54,138 nt of DNA, from IMG/VR virus record IMGVR_UViG_3300034062_004821, positions 1 to 54,138 of that record. One strand, given 5' to 3'. The notes beneath the pieces were generated by a model, which was not told the origin of the DNA, searched no databases, and worked only from the letters and a program-made list of their open reading frames with translations. Made by a program: the position numbers and the translations under genes. Source of the stretch: a virus. Positions 41,501-49,424 of the stretch are shown piece by piece; position 1 is the first letter of the stretch, and each line of letters starts with the position of its first letter.

Positions 41501-42080
41501 CGGAAGGCAGCTGATCGCGCGATACGATCCGTTCAATGGCGGGGTCGCCCATGTCCAGAAGGTTCTGAACATCACCAGAGTAAAGCTGGGTTCCGGAGCG
41601 AGCCAGCTCATCAGTCAGGAGCTTTTCCTTGCGGATTCGATCAAGCTGGGGATCGACCGCCTCAGGTCCCTTCCACGCAGGATCGCTTCCTGCAGGCTTG
41701 ATGTCAGAAAATGCCTGAGCCAGAGCGACGTTTCGTGTCTGCGCATTCAGTCGATCAGCTGCACTTGCTCCTGGCTGCGCGCCACGCTGGGCAGAAGCAA
41801 GTTGATCAGGACGCCAGCCGGAAAGTGCCGCCGGAGGGCCCTTTACAGGCCTCGGAGCGGGTGGCGCAACAGACTTTGGTGGTGTGTACAGGCCATCAAA
41901 CGAAGCCCCGTCATCGCCCCATGGCATCCTGCTTGCCTGCTTTCTGCGAGCCTGCTCAGCTTGCAGCTGTTGAAGCGTCAAACCCTGCGCTTGCGGCTGG
42001 GCAGGTGATGCAGGCATGCCAGCTTCACGCGCACGGCGGCGCCTCTCGCGCTCGGCGAGCAGTTCTTCTCTTGTTGGCAT
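32538..42080 (-). CDS. Giant polyvalent virion protein with ART-like and zincin-like domains
   Basis: 3180 residues, the largest gene, placed after two ejection-type proteins and probably injected with DNA. Features in order: Pro-rich N-terminus; a helical virion segment (about 650-1030); an ADP-ribosyltransferase-like domain (about 1335-1460) with YHGTTKKIDEF (H1342), GVYF (1362-1365) and DPSNIRSVNA; a large helical phage domain (about 1680-2050); a zincin-like metallopeptidase motif HENQH (2349-2353); a GLS-containing domain (about 2530-2660); a C-terminal helical part. Four Gly/Ala-rich hydrophobic segments each bear an acidic loop (near 607-660, 1464-1529, 2149-2206, 2762-2794), two of them EF-hand-like. 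The layout is that of polyvalent proteins, multi-domain effectors delivered into the cell. Enzymatic activity is not demonstrated. Confidence 0.82.
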   Translation of the reverse strand: MPTREELLAERERRRRAREAGMPASPAQPQAQGLTLQQLQAEQARRKQASRMPWGDDGASFDGLYTPPKSVAPPAPRPVKGPPAALSGWRPDQLASAQRGAQPGASAADRLNAQTRNVALAQAFSDIKPAGSDPAWKGPEAVDPQLDRIRKEKLLTDELARSGTQLYSGDVQNLLDMGDPAIERIVSRDQLPSADNRPFMSDADFNRLTPERQQQEADRMARVSAFDQTRRQDVDAARNLAQGNIRFGDAWTANPAISVREQAIKQRQERDAAELREASRGYGALMDMAVTQDDRGLLQTGTSVDRDIGKGITAAPINIANAASMALEATANFPIDAYNHFRGQDVIPRIDTYKIPLPQELESGTGALTQGLAQFLFARGAIGKMAPGGGLGAQFGKDAAAVGLGFDGSTGRVADMLDLSAIPEGPLRDYAAFLKTQPEDSQFVGRLKNALEDLTLSGPFLAPQAAVRGAQAVNRAINPSLTPTNAGGARVRPQPSAPPPRNPREAYNAMSEEQRRAIVQGLQDAGMSADEIVASIRAGRFSPPPRPEPGPSPAGRQEEPQPVEEPVPEPEMPRGGAASDPASARAAPAPFSAAPEPLPPRRGFISRNADTIFGGGAGAYLGGVGEANAADENETDPEGNPAVGAGVGGAIGMAIPRIGRRFAGQVARTVGRPFNPRGYDERIVAGAIRRDLRNVGITNADEAAAAMAMRFGDKPSTIADLTQEGINKAAGLSRLPGETPGKARIRYEELGDAQKGRLERDIASANPNLNPGTITGNIDEMIQAAREQAAPAYNALRANYPELDSPRLRVLLDMDVMRPHVEAANAYATTVRQTTGRQLTDFEIMDLIKRNMDAAEQKLIARPGASMDDLQIRQIEEARSAFVRELDQLMPEYAAARKAGGEAPIMKADFEKGQRLLEGRYILEDVTRIVTGITDRPLTALQAGVIRSMVAKAQNTRGAVQALSSSSANKKLAAVFGQEAADAMQARFKADAAIMQNAGRINPNVGSVTGQALMGGGGFAADAVAAIRALRNPTEAGLSWLSKAGAYSEAQRDLMGQMLLEGATPENLARIFPPRGRRGGPPRPSRRGPPPRRSGGPSAGPGTSGGPPPSSASGGATASAADDFVDTAGMADDVAAPQARDVGDIPFPAQGAPEVPEWTGPRPKKPQSLLAWIRSQGGIKDTNYMTGDLKAIMGRANAYPGLLNNKSGTALDLLARRAYSEGFDVDPEDANTLMRLIDEEFRGDPSYRIGAREEWDAYQDYLRQVDRYEADRAPDTMGFGGRSSPAGARAVQQAQSQGYAGRDIGEAQEWVRAREKGLDMSQEGRMARAQKMGFDVKTPLYHGTTKKIDEFEITKDGSLGPGVYFAKSPNLASEYARGQGANVMPVYVRGRIASEDEWSKIWEQESAKVADDVTSDVINARVTPILKKRGYAGIETDSEVVIFDPSNIRSVNAAFGPGASRSPNILSGMGRSPVATGTVAGGTAGAVAPYDSDGDGQISANERAASVMGGMISGGIGGAAASRLMPGMGRKGPPPAGPRMGPRTMGLGGARRQEAANIRNSVGARASSLIDDLPERAKGREMLEALEKKGVRLFKAEQDAFFRRFPAERQTTRTQIESFMDDVASGKTFDGQLPAGRPVPAIIDEVTNLKAAQSLAAERPFNTNRDLKVALDERFRARSRAARVDLSEDTKATREYIARVALADAIEAIRTNKNAIGWYDDKVTKAMSVMEEVHPELATDVNARFAFTVALAITSNGQKVGKNFELAEQAYKAFKGNGRMPTNIKAGEAQKAINDSLDLFNELLNRHGIDKLRDIITTKRTVKEIEELTGIKIAERADEEVFGAGIFGPKIGNGFLMNLNGEFGQLTIDRWFMRTWGRWTGKLIEKNKDMIIAKRDHLSGLINMMDPSDKREFEAIIGRRLSVSAIDDVAYAIRKASQDPALRDRMADIGVLGHNSRPIVDALLGAPPKGKQRLSLGDELRKNGNGLWKYLDGQIEQPSGPAQRRQIREVMTTALEMLKKDYPDLTMADLQALLWYPEKLLYDSAKVVDDARIAKGYVDEEAPDYLNAAIEHAEKLGISRARIDGAVAKGQSRIDARRRSGSVGSNAGRSGQGSGLETQPPTSQAPVDRIKGPPSQGAKGPRTTLSAFPGGGAGAQAATGAVAAAYGYAMPQDFNDDGAIDDTDRGMTAGLYGLGGLTAAGLARARNASGRGAVPDGATTRTFGGENAKTADKRLLGIAKQMEKAGGGRDQIWRETGWGRSRDGKWRFEIDDSKSGFRLDRMPEEGRTTSLGNVLEHEDAYAAYPTSRDIQVVEDPNTGRSGAFYPGADMISLRSRGFGAGGVKSTALHENQHAIQELEGFAAGGSPSSAYMSDELRPEWMRQVDRQLTPPTYEQFAANPTFAGVPKSEVRRQYNGMVKDIREARKDPYHPLSRAAQESAARDIYRRLAGEVEARNVQIRRNMTPYERRANPPWTTQDVPDDQQIVRMIGGPQESSLGPPKSSAMATQEPVQPPPVKGPPTASRLDDSSEIGQSERMLKLADVEKLIASAEGPLFIRWSNGPKFDMRAGAKSKDYQTGLLHDGLSAVELKRGWSRSYLARRLGEYNSPFVKSGKNFEGHIYEGKVVGKDSDGYPSIRPVRHVGTLDPDFSKALADRDVIQAAESLSAISSSRARLDALLGKSEITSDERVAVGVFERSIAREEEVLAKLPPDVVSLAKQMLESSAAPALKSGGGSLPPIASGPGGPPPPAQRLGKGPKGPPGSSSIGRMIGGGAIGGALGAMAGEAEADSSSEIEQQLQAEMAKIAQLNKEIEGLMADQNFFRTADNKELQRRLAREGFNLGPTGVDGILSLSSGRETLSGKAIREFKANIEERLNAANERLNKAEGQVKVLMERDALQRNRPNFFIEAAREYGPTMAGVLAGFGLKYMRGSAAKASVAGAKAASQKLNRLITPISKEEVTGMLNRADESRPANLNQLWQKGGAKKDELPFLQDSVGKWKPNPNARPADELFQDDNLWKQLTRYVKGKDLAWILGSGGEAAVMQPFIDKANKDLVEAERAWKDNPSDETYKRVEDAKNAVANYTLLQRLGMGVAGGRIIGSLGAAYAKPQPNIVAAATEQAALKQYIASTKPPPKPRGPRKPKAPPPVESQKVQGFGLQALLDYFKSGSRKSKSPPPPVP

Positions 42081-42083
42081 GTG

Positions 42084-43787
42084 TCAGTTCCCCGAGCTGG
42101 CGCCAAGCGCTGCTGCAAGTTCTTCGTCAGTCCATTGGTCCAACGGTTTGTTGTTGGATGGAGGCGTCAGAGGTCCGCGAAGCGACCTTTCATAAGCTTT
42201 TTCCTTGTTCCTCTGGAAAATATCTTTCATTTCCAGCGCAACACGACGAGCCTCTTCGGCGCTGATTTCAGGATTTGCCAATTGCGAGACTGACGCAGAC
42301 AGACGCTCCGCATCCTTGTTTGACAGAGGAGCGAGAGAAGCTTTCAAATTATTGACAGCGCTCAGGAAGAACTTGGCGTCCAGCTTGTCGCGAATAGCTT
42401 CTGTATTTTTGCGATTTGACCCAGGAACAAAGCCGAGAGGATTGAGACGGCCCAAGCCGTAGGCATCGTTAAATCCAGGAGACAAAAGAAGCTCGTCGAT
42501 AGCCGCAATGGCCTCGTCAGATGTCGCGACAACATTCGCATAATTGGAAATAGCGTCTGATTGAGCTATTCCTGCCTGCTTACCGGCTTCAACTTTTGCT
42601 GCGTTTACACCGACAACATCGGGATCAACCACTGGCATCATCGTACCAGCTTGTCTGTCAAAGAAGTACGGGACCCCTCCGACATCCCCAACCTGATAGG
42701 GATTTCTCACGCTGAAACCGAGATCGCCTGTAGTCCCATCGCTGAAGACACCTATTGCCCGTCCGCTGCTGTCAATTTGCGTGCTGCTAAGACGCCGACC
42801 ACCAACTGCATCCTGCCCTTCGGGTGATCCGAAAAGACCATCAACCTTGCTGGCTTTGCCGCTGTATGGATCAATCATCCATACTTGGCCGTCTTTATCC
42901 GTAAACGTCTCTTTCTTGCTTTGGCTATCTGGCTTCAGACTATTGGTAAGCCACGTCTCAAAATATGCGGGGTCTACATCGTAAAGGCGCGCCGCCTCCT
43001 CCCCGTACTGAGATCGTATAATGTCGAGGTTCGCTGATTTCTCCGCCGTATCTCTAGCCAGGTCCGACTGCGCTTGAACACGGTCAACACTGGCTTGACG
43101 CCCTTCTGGGCTCATAAATAGCCATCCAAGGCTTGGGACATCTGCCTTGTTAGGATCGTATCCAATGAGGTTCTCAAAGAAATTAGGCTGCGCGTTTTCC
43201 ATATTGTTGCGCGCGGCAAAGCTTCCGGAATTGCCAAAAGCTCCAAGCTGTTGAGGAGCCGCTGCAGACGAAGGCTGACGCTGGGCGCCGCCCATGCTGG
43301 CGGCGGCAGCCATCATCGAACCCTTGACCTGGGCCGGTTCTTTGTAAGGCTCAGGCTTCATCCCAAGAGTGTTCCGCATTGTAAGCAGACTGCCGCCTGC
43401 TCCAAAATCAGGAACGCTAGCGCCAAGATCAGCCAGTTCTGAGCGGTTCATCTGTGCAGAAGGCGCTGAAGCTGGGCCGCGCCCCATCATGCCCGTCGTA
43501 GGAAGTGACGGCATTGGCATACGTCCGAAAAAGCCTGGCCCCTTCGGCTGAGACATGGACGCCGCGCTGGGGAGTATGGGAGCCGCATCTTCCGGTGGCG
43601 CCGGCATTGATTGGTAATTTCTATCCTGCTCCGCCAGCTTTGCGCGCATAGCTGCTGCGCCCGGTGTGTTGCCCAGCTCCGGCATCACGGGATCAAGATC
43701 GCGCGATGATATGGACGGATTTCTGCTGGCATACCGACGGACAACGTCAGGGGCGTAGGCAAAATTGCCCATCATTCCGAGGCGCAT
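42084..43787 (-). CDS. Internal virion/DNA ejection protein
   Basis: 567 residues. Pro/Met/Gly-rich and partly disordered N-terminal half. The C-terminal third, including NPLGFVPGSNRKNTEAIRDK and AKFFLSAVNNLKASLAPLSN, follows the helical pattern of ejection proteins of P22-like phages. Placed between another ejection-type protein and the giant polyvalent protein. Expected in the capsid and delivered with DNA. Tail role is an alternative. Confidence 0.62.
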   Translation of the reverse strand: MRLGMMGNFAYAPDVVRRYASRNPSISSRDLDPVMPELGNTPGAAAMRAKLAEQDRNYQSMPAPPEDAAPILPSAASMSQPKGPGFFGRMPMPSLPTTGMMGRGPASAPSAQMNRSELADLGASVPDFGAGGSLLTMRNTLGMKPEPYKEPAQVKGSMMAAAASMGGAQRQPSSAAAPQQLGAFGNSGSFAARNNMENAQPNFFENLIGYDPNKADVPSLGWLFMSPEGRQASVDRVQAQSDLARDTAEKSANLDIIRSQYGEEAARLYDVDPAYFETWLTNSLKPDSQSKKETFTDKDGQVWMIDPYSGKASKVDGLFGSPEGQDAVGGRRLSSTQIDSSGRAIGVFSDGTTGDLGFSVRNPYQVGDVGGVPYFFDRQAGTMMPVVDPDVVGVNAAKVEAGKQAGIAQSDAISNYANVVATSDEAIAAIDELLLSPGFNDAYGLGRLNPLGFVPGSNRKNTEAIRDKLDAKFFLSAVNNLKASLAPLSNKDAERLSASVSQLANPEISAEEARRVALEMKDIFQRNKEKAYERSLRGPLTPPSNNKPLDQWTDEELAAALGASSGN

Positions 43788-43905
43788 GGCGAGGGTCCCT
43801 TGTGGGAGGTGGTCAAAAGAAAATGCCAGCGCGCCACGAATGACGGCTGGGATTTAAAGCCAATGGTTTTGACAGAGCAATTAACGGCAGTCGTCAAAAG
43901 TCCTA

Positions 43906-45030
43906 TTAACCGAACGGTTTCCAGCCCTCAAAACCGAAATTCGTGCCGCTCTGATTGCGCGTACCCGTGCCTGAGCTGGTCTGCGTCTGCATCATCGGTG
44001 TTGATCCGAGGATGCCCTGACGGACCTGCAGCTCAAGCATGAACTTGTTCAGCCTGTCTGCAGCCTCACGGTCAAACTCAGCACGATCGGCAAGCAGTCT
44101 TGCCTGCTCAATCTCACGCTCCGTCGCTCCGAACTGCTCCAGCAACTGAGCCTGCTGGGCCATCTGCGCGGCCTTCTGCTGCGACAGGTTGCCGAGGAGG
44201 CCGGCCTCCTGAAACTTGCGCTGGGAGGCAAACTGGGCAGCTGCATCGCGTCTTTGAGCATCAGCCATGCGGGCATTGTAGCCGGACTGCGAGTTGTAAA
44301 GGTCAGCAGCGCCGCGAGCATTGGCGTTGTAGACGTTTGCCCCATAACCAGCCTGCGAATTGTACTGGTCAGCAGCCATGAGGTTGCCAGACTCACGCTC
44401 GTCTGCCGCCATGGCGTCATTGTATCCGCGATAAAGCAGATCCGCATTCATGCTCGCAGTGTCCATGGCAGCCTTCCTGCGTATTTCCGCATCGGCTATC
44501 CCATGACGCGATCCGCCATATGCGCCCGCAGCTGTCGCCCTCGCCTGGTTGTCCGTGATCTGACGGTCCCTGGCCTCATTGGCATACTGCTCAGCTGCAT
44601 TAACGACATTGCTTATGAAGGGGTTCTGCCTCTGCTTGATCCGTTCAGCGTCGAACTGACGATATGAAATGCGCTCCGGGGCAGCCACCTGCTGAGCCGT
44701 GATTTCAGAGGGACCCATGACAGCCTCAGGCGTCCATGTCGCCGCACCGCCAGCCTTGGCGGCGGCAGCCGCGTCATCCAGAAGCCCGCCGCCGGCGCCC
44801 ATGTCCCTGTAAACCATATCCCGAGCCATCTGCTGGCCGGCGCCGAGACCAGCAACCATGGGCTTGGTGTATGGCATGAACTCTCGCCCTGCGAAGTCCT
44901 GCGTCATCCCGAGAATCCCGCCCGTCTGCTTTTCCCACTGGTCACGGGACCAGTCGGTCAGGGCCTGCGTCTGGGTCTGATTGGTTGTCTCGGTCGCCTT
45001 GGACTTGGTCTTGCCGCCAGAGAGGGACAT
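43906..45030 (-). CDS. Internal virion/ejection protein, helical
   Basis: 374 residues with a strong AAGGAG ribosome site. Ala/Gln/Arg-rich long helices (QARATAAGAYGGSRHGIADA; QQKAAQMAQQAQLLEQFGAT) and a Thr/Ser/Gly tail, the composition of phage internal ejection proteins. First of three consecutive genes expected to be packaged and injected (with those at 42084 and 32538). No family named with certainty. Confidence 0.6.
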   Translation of the reverse strand: MSLSGGKTKSKATETTNQTQTQALTDWSRDQWEKQTGGILGMTQDFAGREFMPYTKPMVAGLGAGQQMARDMVYRDMGAGGGLLDDAAAAAKAGGAATWTPEAVMGPSEITAQQVAAPERISYRQFDAERIKQRQNPFISNVVNAAEQYANEARDRQITDNQARATAAGAYGGSRHGIADAEIRRKAAMDTASMNADLLYRGYNDAMAADERESGNLMAADQYNSQAGYGANVYNANARGAADLYNSQSGYNARMADAQRRDAAAQFASQRKFQEAGLLGNLSQQKAAQMAQQAQLLEQFGATEREIEQARLLADRAEFDREAADRLNKFMLELQVRQGILGSTPMMQTQTSSGTGTRNQSGTNFGFEGWKPFG

Positions 45031-45031
45031 G

Positions 45032-45391
45032 TCAGATCTCCTTCAAAACGTGTGGCTGATAGCCAATCGGCTGCAGAACCCGGGACCAGCCTTCCCGACC
45101 GCCAGCAATGACAACATCACAACCCAGGCGCTTGGCCTCGGCCTCGCAACCAGCCGACATCCTCGCAAGCTCCCTGGCATTGCCGCCAGCTGCCCATATC
45201 CACATGGCGCGCATCGGACGAACGTAGGTGACAGCTGCAGACTGCTCTCCGGTCCACAACATTGCACGACCGCTGGCGACCTCGGCAGTTATGTCATCAA
45301 ATGTAAAACCTTCCGGCGATCGCGCCAGAGCGGCTTCAATGAGGATGCGATGATGGGGGGTCATCAGTTTACCCACCTCCACAGACGTCAT
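45032..45391 (-). CDS. GNAT-like acyltransferase, virion-associated
   Basis: 119 residues from ATG 45391 behind AGGAGG. Begins MTSVEVGKLMTPHHRILIEA, with VTYVRPMRAMWIWAAGGNAR and GWSRVLQPIGYQPHVLKEI at the end, the split strand/helix order of small GNAT-fold proteins seen between tail and ejection genes in podoviruses (T7 gp13 region). The AdoCoA loop motif is weak, so it may be structural rather than catalytic. Confidence 0.6.
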   Translation of the reverse strand: MTSVEVGKLMTPHHRILIEAALARSPEGFTFDDITAEVASGRAMLWTGEQSAAVTYVRPMRAMWIWAAGGNARELARMSAGCEAEAKRLGCDVVIAGGREGWSRVLQPIGYQPHVLKEI

Positions 45392-45404
45392 GCTGCATGA
45401 CCTC

Positions 45405-46106
45405 CTAGTAGTTTGTGACATCGACGACAAAGCGCTCTGTATTCTGATATCCGCCGCCAGATATACCGGCTCCAAGCGGGCGAGGCTCGTTGTTGGCCCC
45501 AGGCTTGGTTCCGCTGCCAACTGTCACGGTCGACTGTGTTACGCCTGTGCTCGTACAGACGTACATTTCTGCATAAATGGACCAATCAGTAAAAAACACG
45601 ACGCCGTCCTCGGTCGTGTTGGCCCATGACTGATTGATGAGTGTAGATGAAATATGCGCGTAGGTTGGACCACTTGCCAGATTGCTGAGGTCATTGCCAA
45701 ACACCAGCCGGAGAGGCTTCTGAGACGCTGTCCAGACCACCGCACCCGTATCGTCATATACCTCGAGGCCAAAGCCAGCAGATGCGCTCGCTGACGCATC
45801 AGGACGGTCGAACACGTAGTAAGTAAACGTCTGGGCTCCTGCCCCATGTGTCAGGACGCGAAACGTCCATGTCGAACCACTCTTGGCCACACCAACAATC
45901 GTTGTGTACAGGGTGCCCGTGCTGCGCAGCGCCACAAGAGGTGTCGTTCCCGTGACGACCACATCATAATAATAGGCCGTGCAGTCTGCGTCCCACAGAT
46001 CATTGGCCGTGACAGTCGCCTTTTCCTTCAGCGTCATGACAAACGATCTGCTGCCGTCAAACTGCAGCGTACCGTCGCTCTGAAATGCCTGAAAACCAAC
46101 GGGCAT
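45405..46106 (-). CDS. Putative tail/fibre accessory protein, beta-rich
   Basis: 233 residues from ATG 46106, chosen over the TTG at 46109. Starts MPVGFQAFQSDGTLQFDGSR, then beta strands throughout with Ser/Thr/Gly repeats (DRPDASASASAGFGLEVYDD). Follows two other tail-associated genes and is coupled to the one before. Likely a fibre-tip or tail-side protein. No family named. Confidence 0.58.
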   Translation of the reverse strand: MPVGFQAFQSDGTLQFDGSRSFVMTLKEKATVTANDLWDADCTAYYYDVVVTGTTPLVALRSTGTLYTTIVGVAKSGSTWTFRVLTHGAGAQTFTYYVFDRPDASASASAGFGLEVYDDTGAVVWTASQKPLRLVFGNDLSNLASGPTYAHISSTLINQSWANTTEDGVVFFTDWSIYAEMYVCTSTGVTQSTVTVGSGTKPGANNEPRPLGAGISGGGYQNTERFVVDVTNY

Positions 46107-46420
46107 CAATAATCACCCCAGAAGATGTTCAGGTAACAATCACTTCCGTTGCTGATACCAGTCACCGTGAAGCTAATCGTTCCGGAGCTGTAGGTCACCG
46201 CCGCAGAAGGGTTGTTGTCTCCCACCTGAAATCCGTCCCCGGCAGATCCAGCAGCCACAACGAAGTAGAAGAAATCCCTCGTGCTGTCCGGCGTAAAAGA
46301 CTGCGTTTGACCTGTAACATTGCCGGTAATAGTCGTGACGCCAGCGATGCGCAGCGTCATGCTGCTGCTATCAAATATAGAATTGCCACTGGCGTCAAAA
46401 ACCTCCACGCCCTGTGGCAT
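46106..46420 (-). CDS. Small beta-rich tail-associated protein
   Basis: 104 residues from ATG 46420. MPQGVEVFDASGNSIFDSSS, a pattern close to the first residues of the following gene (both read as P-G plus FDASG/FQSDG), so the two may be related domains split into separate genes. Beta-rich and acidic. Stop overlaps the next start by one base. Confidence 0.58.
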   Translation of the reverse strand: MPQGVEVFDASGNSIFDSSSMTLRIAGVTTITGNVTGQTQSFTPDSTRDFFYFVVAAGSAGDGFQVGDNNPSAAVTYSSGTISFTVTGISNGSDCYLNIFWGDY

Positions 46421-48057
46421 CAGGTCCAGATCCCCATGCGGACGCGCAGGCGCGTGCTGTCGTACACCTCAATAATGTTATCCTTGATCTCAACTCGGGC
46501 GCCGCTCGTCGCTGTCCTGAGCGTGCCGATCGTAGCCGTTATGGCGCTCAGTTGTGAGACATTCAGCTTGCCAGCCTCTACAGATCCATCGACCAGACGC
46601 CCGCCAGGGAGTGTCAGATCCGTGCCGTCAAAAGCCAGCTTGCCGGACGCTCCTCCGACTGAGAACTTGTAAACGCCTGCTCCGTCTTCTCCGAGGAAGA
46701 TCCCGTTGCCGTTGTAAGCCGTGCCGCTCGTGATGATCTTGCCGCTGGAGCCTAGCGTCAGAGTTCCGGAAACAGTGAGGGCGCCTGTGTCAGCACTCAC
46801 AGCGCTTAGAGATGTCGCCTGGACCTTTTTGGCTTTGACAATGCCGCCTTCCACCACGAACGGGGCTTCATCAGTTGAACCATTGAAAATCTGAAAAGTG
46901 CTTGCGGTAAACTTTACACTTGATGTTGTCCCGTCGCTCAACAGTTTCATGGACGCTATTCGCCCGCCGGCGTCCACTGTCAGCGCATACGAGGCTGTCA
47001 GCTTTCCATCCACTGTTGCTATAGCAGAGGCATTGGTCGTTATCCGCGCATCGTCGACAGCTGACCATGACCCCGATCCAACCGCTGTGGCGCGGTACAC
47101 TTTGTTATTATCGTCTGTGTCAATCCACAGATCTCCTATAGCAATAGCGGTCGGAGCGGATGCCTGCGCAAAGGTTGTCACCTTGGCGCTATCAGAATAC
47201 GGAACAGCCACCCACGAGCCGGACCCAGCAGCAGACGCTCTGTACAGTTTGTTGTTGTCGTCGCTGTCTATCCATAGATCGCCGGCGGCGCTTGCTGTTG
47301 GCGCTGTGGTTTGAACGAATGTTCGATTTTTCGCGGCTGCTGTTGCACTGACTGTTTCAATGCTTGAGGACAACGCTGTATCAGCGTTGACGCGGGCTGT
47401 CTGCTCAGCAGTTATACTCGCCTGCAAGGCTGTATCAGCAGACTGATAATTTGACGTCAGGGTTTGAATACTAGTGCTCAGAGCCGTATCTGCATTGGCT
47501 CTTGTTGTCGCCTCTTGTGTAATCGCAGCAGTGACGTTTGTATTGTTCGTTGTTACCGTAGATGTCAGATTGCTGATTGATGTTGCAAGCGCAGTGTCGC
47601 CATTAACGCGGGCAGTCTGCTCGGCAGTCACACTGGCGCTCACATCCTCAATCTGAGCCGTGACCTCTGTTTCGACAGTAGCCACAGCCTGCGTGAGGCC
47701 CGCCTCGACTGACTGAACGTAATTTACCGAAGCAAAAATTACCGGATCCTGGCTATCGTCCACAAGGACAACAGAACCAGTATCGTCTGTCAGTTCGGTG
47801 CTGCCGTCGTCATCGGCCAGCTCAATGCCCTGCAGGCCAGCATCGTTCTGTATCGTGAAATTGCCGTTCGCATCATATCCAAAGACAATGACCTGCCCTT
47901 GAGGTGATGTAAAAGCCAGGCGCTTTCCAATTGGAACGATGACATCGCCGCGCCTGTCATATGTCTGACCAAGCCCTCGCAAAACCTGATCGCGAAACTC
48001 CGCCTCATTGCGACGGTCGTACTCGGTTTTCGGCGGGACAATCGCGAGCGTGCTCAA
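46420..48057 (-). CDS. Tail fibre/host-specificity protein
   Basis: 545 residues from TTG 48057, whose T overlaps the upstream TGA; no better start is near. N-terminal segment DDDGSTELTDDTGSVVLVDD (82-101), then coiled-coil repeats (ADTALSTSIQTLTSNYQSAD), then two copies of a sandwich motif GDLWIDSDDNNKLYRASAAG/GDLWIDTDDNNKVYRATAVG, then beta-rich C-terminus ending EVYDSTRLRVRMGIWT. Typical of trimeric fibres at the tail tip. The paired sandwich motif resembles DUF1983-type tail domains. Confidence 0.75.
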   Translation of the reverse strand: MSTLAIVPPKTEYDRRNEAEFRDQVLRGLGQTYDRRGDVIVPIGKRLAFTSPQGQVIVFGYDANGNFTIQNDAGLQGIELADDDGSTELTDDTGSVVLVDDSQDPVIFASVNYVQSVEAGLTQAVATVETEVTAQIEDVSASVTAEQTARVNGDTALATSISNLTSTVTTNNTNVTAAITQEATTRANADTALSTSIQTLTSNYQSADTALQASITAEQTARVNADTALSSSIETVSATAAAKNRTFVQTTAPTASAAGDLWIDSDDNNKLYRASAAGSGSWVAVPYSDSAKVTTFAQASAPTAIAIGDLWIDTDDNNKVYRATAVGSGSWSAVDDARITTNASAIATVDGKLTASYALTVDAGGRIASMKLLSDGTTSSVKFTASTFQIFNGSTDEAPFVVEGGIVKAKKVQATSLSAVSADTGALTVSGTLTLGSSGKIITSGTAYNGNGIFLGEDGAGVYKFSVGGASGKLAFDGTDLTLPGGRLVDGSVEAGKLNVSQLSAITATIGTLRTATSGARVEIKDNIIEVYDSTRLRVRMGIWT

Positions 48058-49424
48058 TAGCGCCCCCGCGTCTTGAGAATGGCGCGCCAGCTACCGATGC
48101 GGGCATCCGTCTTGTTGCTCGCCATGCGCAGCTCGAACCGGATCTGGCGCGCTGTCGTCATGACACCCATCCTGTCAGCCGCTGTGTAGGGGCCAAGCGT
48201 CGTTTCCGTCGCCTGAGGGTAGTCCCTCACATGCAGGTAAACCTGGCAATCGCCCTGCGTCTTCTCATCCGGCCAGATCTCATCCAGGAAAACAGCCCGA
48301 TCGCCATTCTCCAGCTGGATAGGGCCGCTGATGAGCTTGCGATCTTCGCCGTCAAAAGCCCAGCCAGTCTCATGCTTCAGCATGGCGCCCGCGCTGGTGA
48401 CCCGCAGAGGCCATCCGAAAACGTCAGGACCAAATCCGCACAGTCTCGCCATGGGCGTGTGGTTCCAGTGGTTCTCCCGGGTCGAATAAATCGCAGCGTG
48501 ACTGCACTCCGTTGCGTTTCCGCGCGGATAGTAGAACCACACTTCGCCGAAAACAGGGTCATATTCGCACCAGCATTTACTCTGATGCGTCGTGTTGATG
48601 TTGCTGAACACATCGTCCGCAATTGAGCAGGGAATCTGCTCGGGATAGCCGGCAAAGCTCCAGAAACTGCCCTTGCCCATCCAGTAGGCCGCAGAACCTA
48701 CCCCGATCTTGGCGTGCTGGCCGATGATACCGCAGCCATTGGCGATGTGTTGAAGGCTGTAAACGTCCGGTGGGCCCACATATTCCAGCCTGTGCAGCCC
48801 CTCAGTCGTGAAAATGAGCGAAGATCCCCTGATCCTCAGGCCGCAAACAATCAGACCCGTCGCCTGGATCGGCAGATCTCCGGCCTGATTTGTCGCCGTG
48901 GGCGTCCAGACCGTCCGAGCCTCCTGATCGCACCACGCCACCTGACGCGGATCTCCATCTACGCCAAGAGCTACCAGAAAGCGCTCTTCCGTGACGAAAA
49001 TGGACTTCGCATCCGGGGCATTGGCTATGACAACCGCATCGCCTCCTCCGCCCGGCTGCCAGTCGAAGATATTCTCACCATCGCAGGCAATGAGAACTTC
49101 GCCGAAATTGTCGAGGCTCCAGTTCGTCACTGTTGTTACGCCTGCAGGCGTGATGTCATCCAGAGCATTCCCGCCATCATGGGCATAAAGCTTGGTCGTC
49201 GTCCCAAAGGCTGCGAACTTCGCCTCATCATTATCAAGCCAGGCATGCGCCGCACGAGGCGTCCCCGCCAGAGTGCCAGCAAGACCCGTCGCCCAACCCT
49301 TCATCGGGCGGATGACGCCCTCTGCAAAACGCCAGTACTGGTTATCATTCCAGCGACCAGCAGCCTGCAATTGCGTGCCCTGCCGGAACAGGCCAGCAGG
49401 AAAGGACAGCGAGACGGGCGCCAT
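48054..49424 (-). CDS. P22 gp10-like packaged DNA stabilisation protein (tail hub)
   Basis: 456 residues, mostly beta strand. SLSFPAGLFRQGTQLQAAGR at the start and conserved LKHETGWAFDGEDRKLISGP near the end match the family of P22 gp10-like proteins that close the portal channel and connect to the tail needle/adhesin. Likely a beta-propeller hub. The gene follows the adaptor and precedes the fibre, the P22 order. Confidence 0.8.
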   Translation of the reverse strand: MAPVSLSFPAGLFRQGTQLQAAGRWNDNQYWRFAEGVIRPMKGWATGLAGTLAGTPRAAHAWLDNDEAKFAAFGTTTKLYAHDGGNALDDITPAGVTTVTNWSLDNFGEVLIACDGENIFDWQPGGGGDAVVIANAPDAKSIFVTEERFLVALGVDGDPRQVAWCDQEARTVWTPTATNQAGDLPIQATGLIVCGLRIRGSSLIFTTEGLHRLEYVGPPDVYSLQHIANGCGIIGQHAKIGVGSAAYWMGKGSFWSFAGYPEQIPCSIADDVFSNINTTHQSKCWCEYDPVFGEVWFYYPRGNATECSHAAIYSTRENHWNHTPMARLCGFGPDVFGWPLRVTSAGAMLKHETGWAFDGEDRKLISGPIQLENGDRAVFLDEIWPDEKTQGDCQVYLHVRDYPQATETTLGPYTAADRMGVMTTARQIRFELRMASNKTDARIGSWRAILKTRGRY

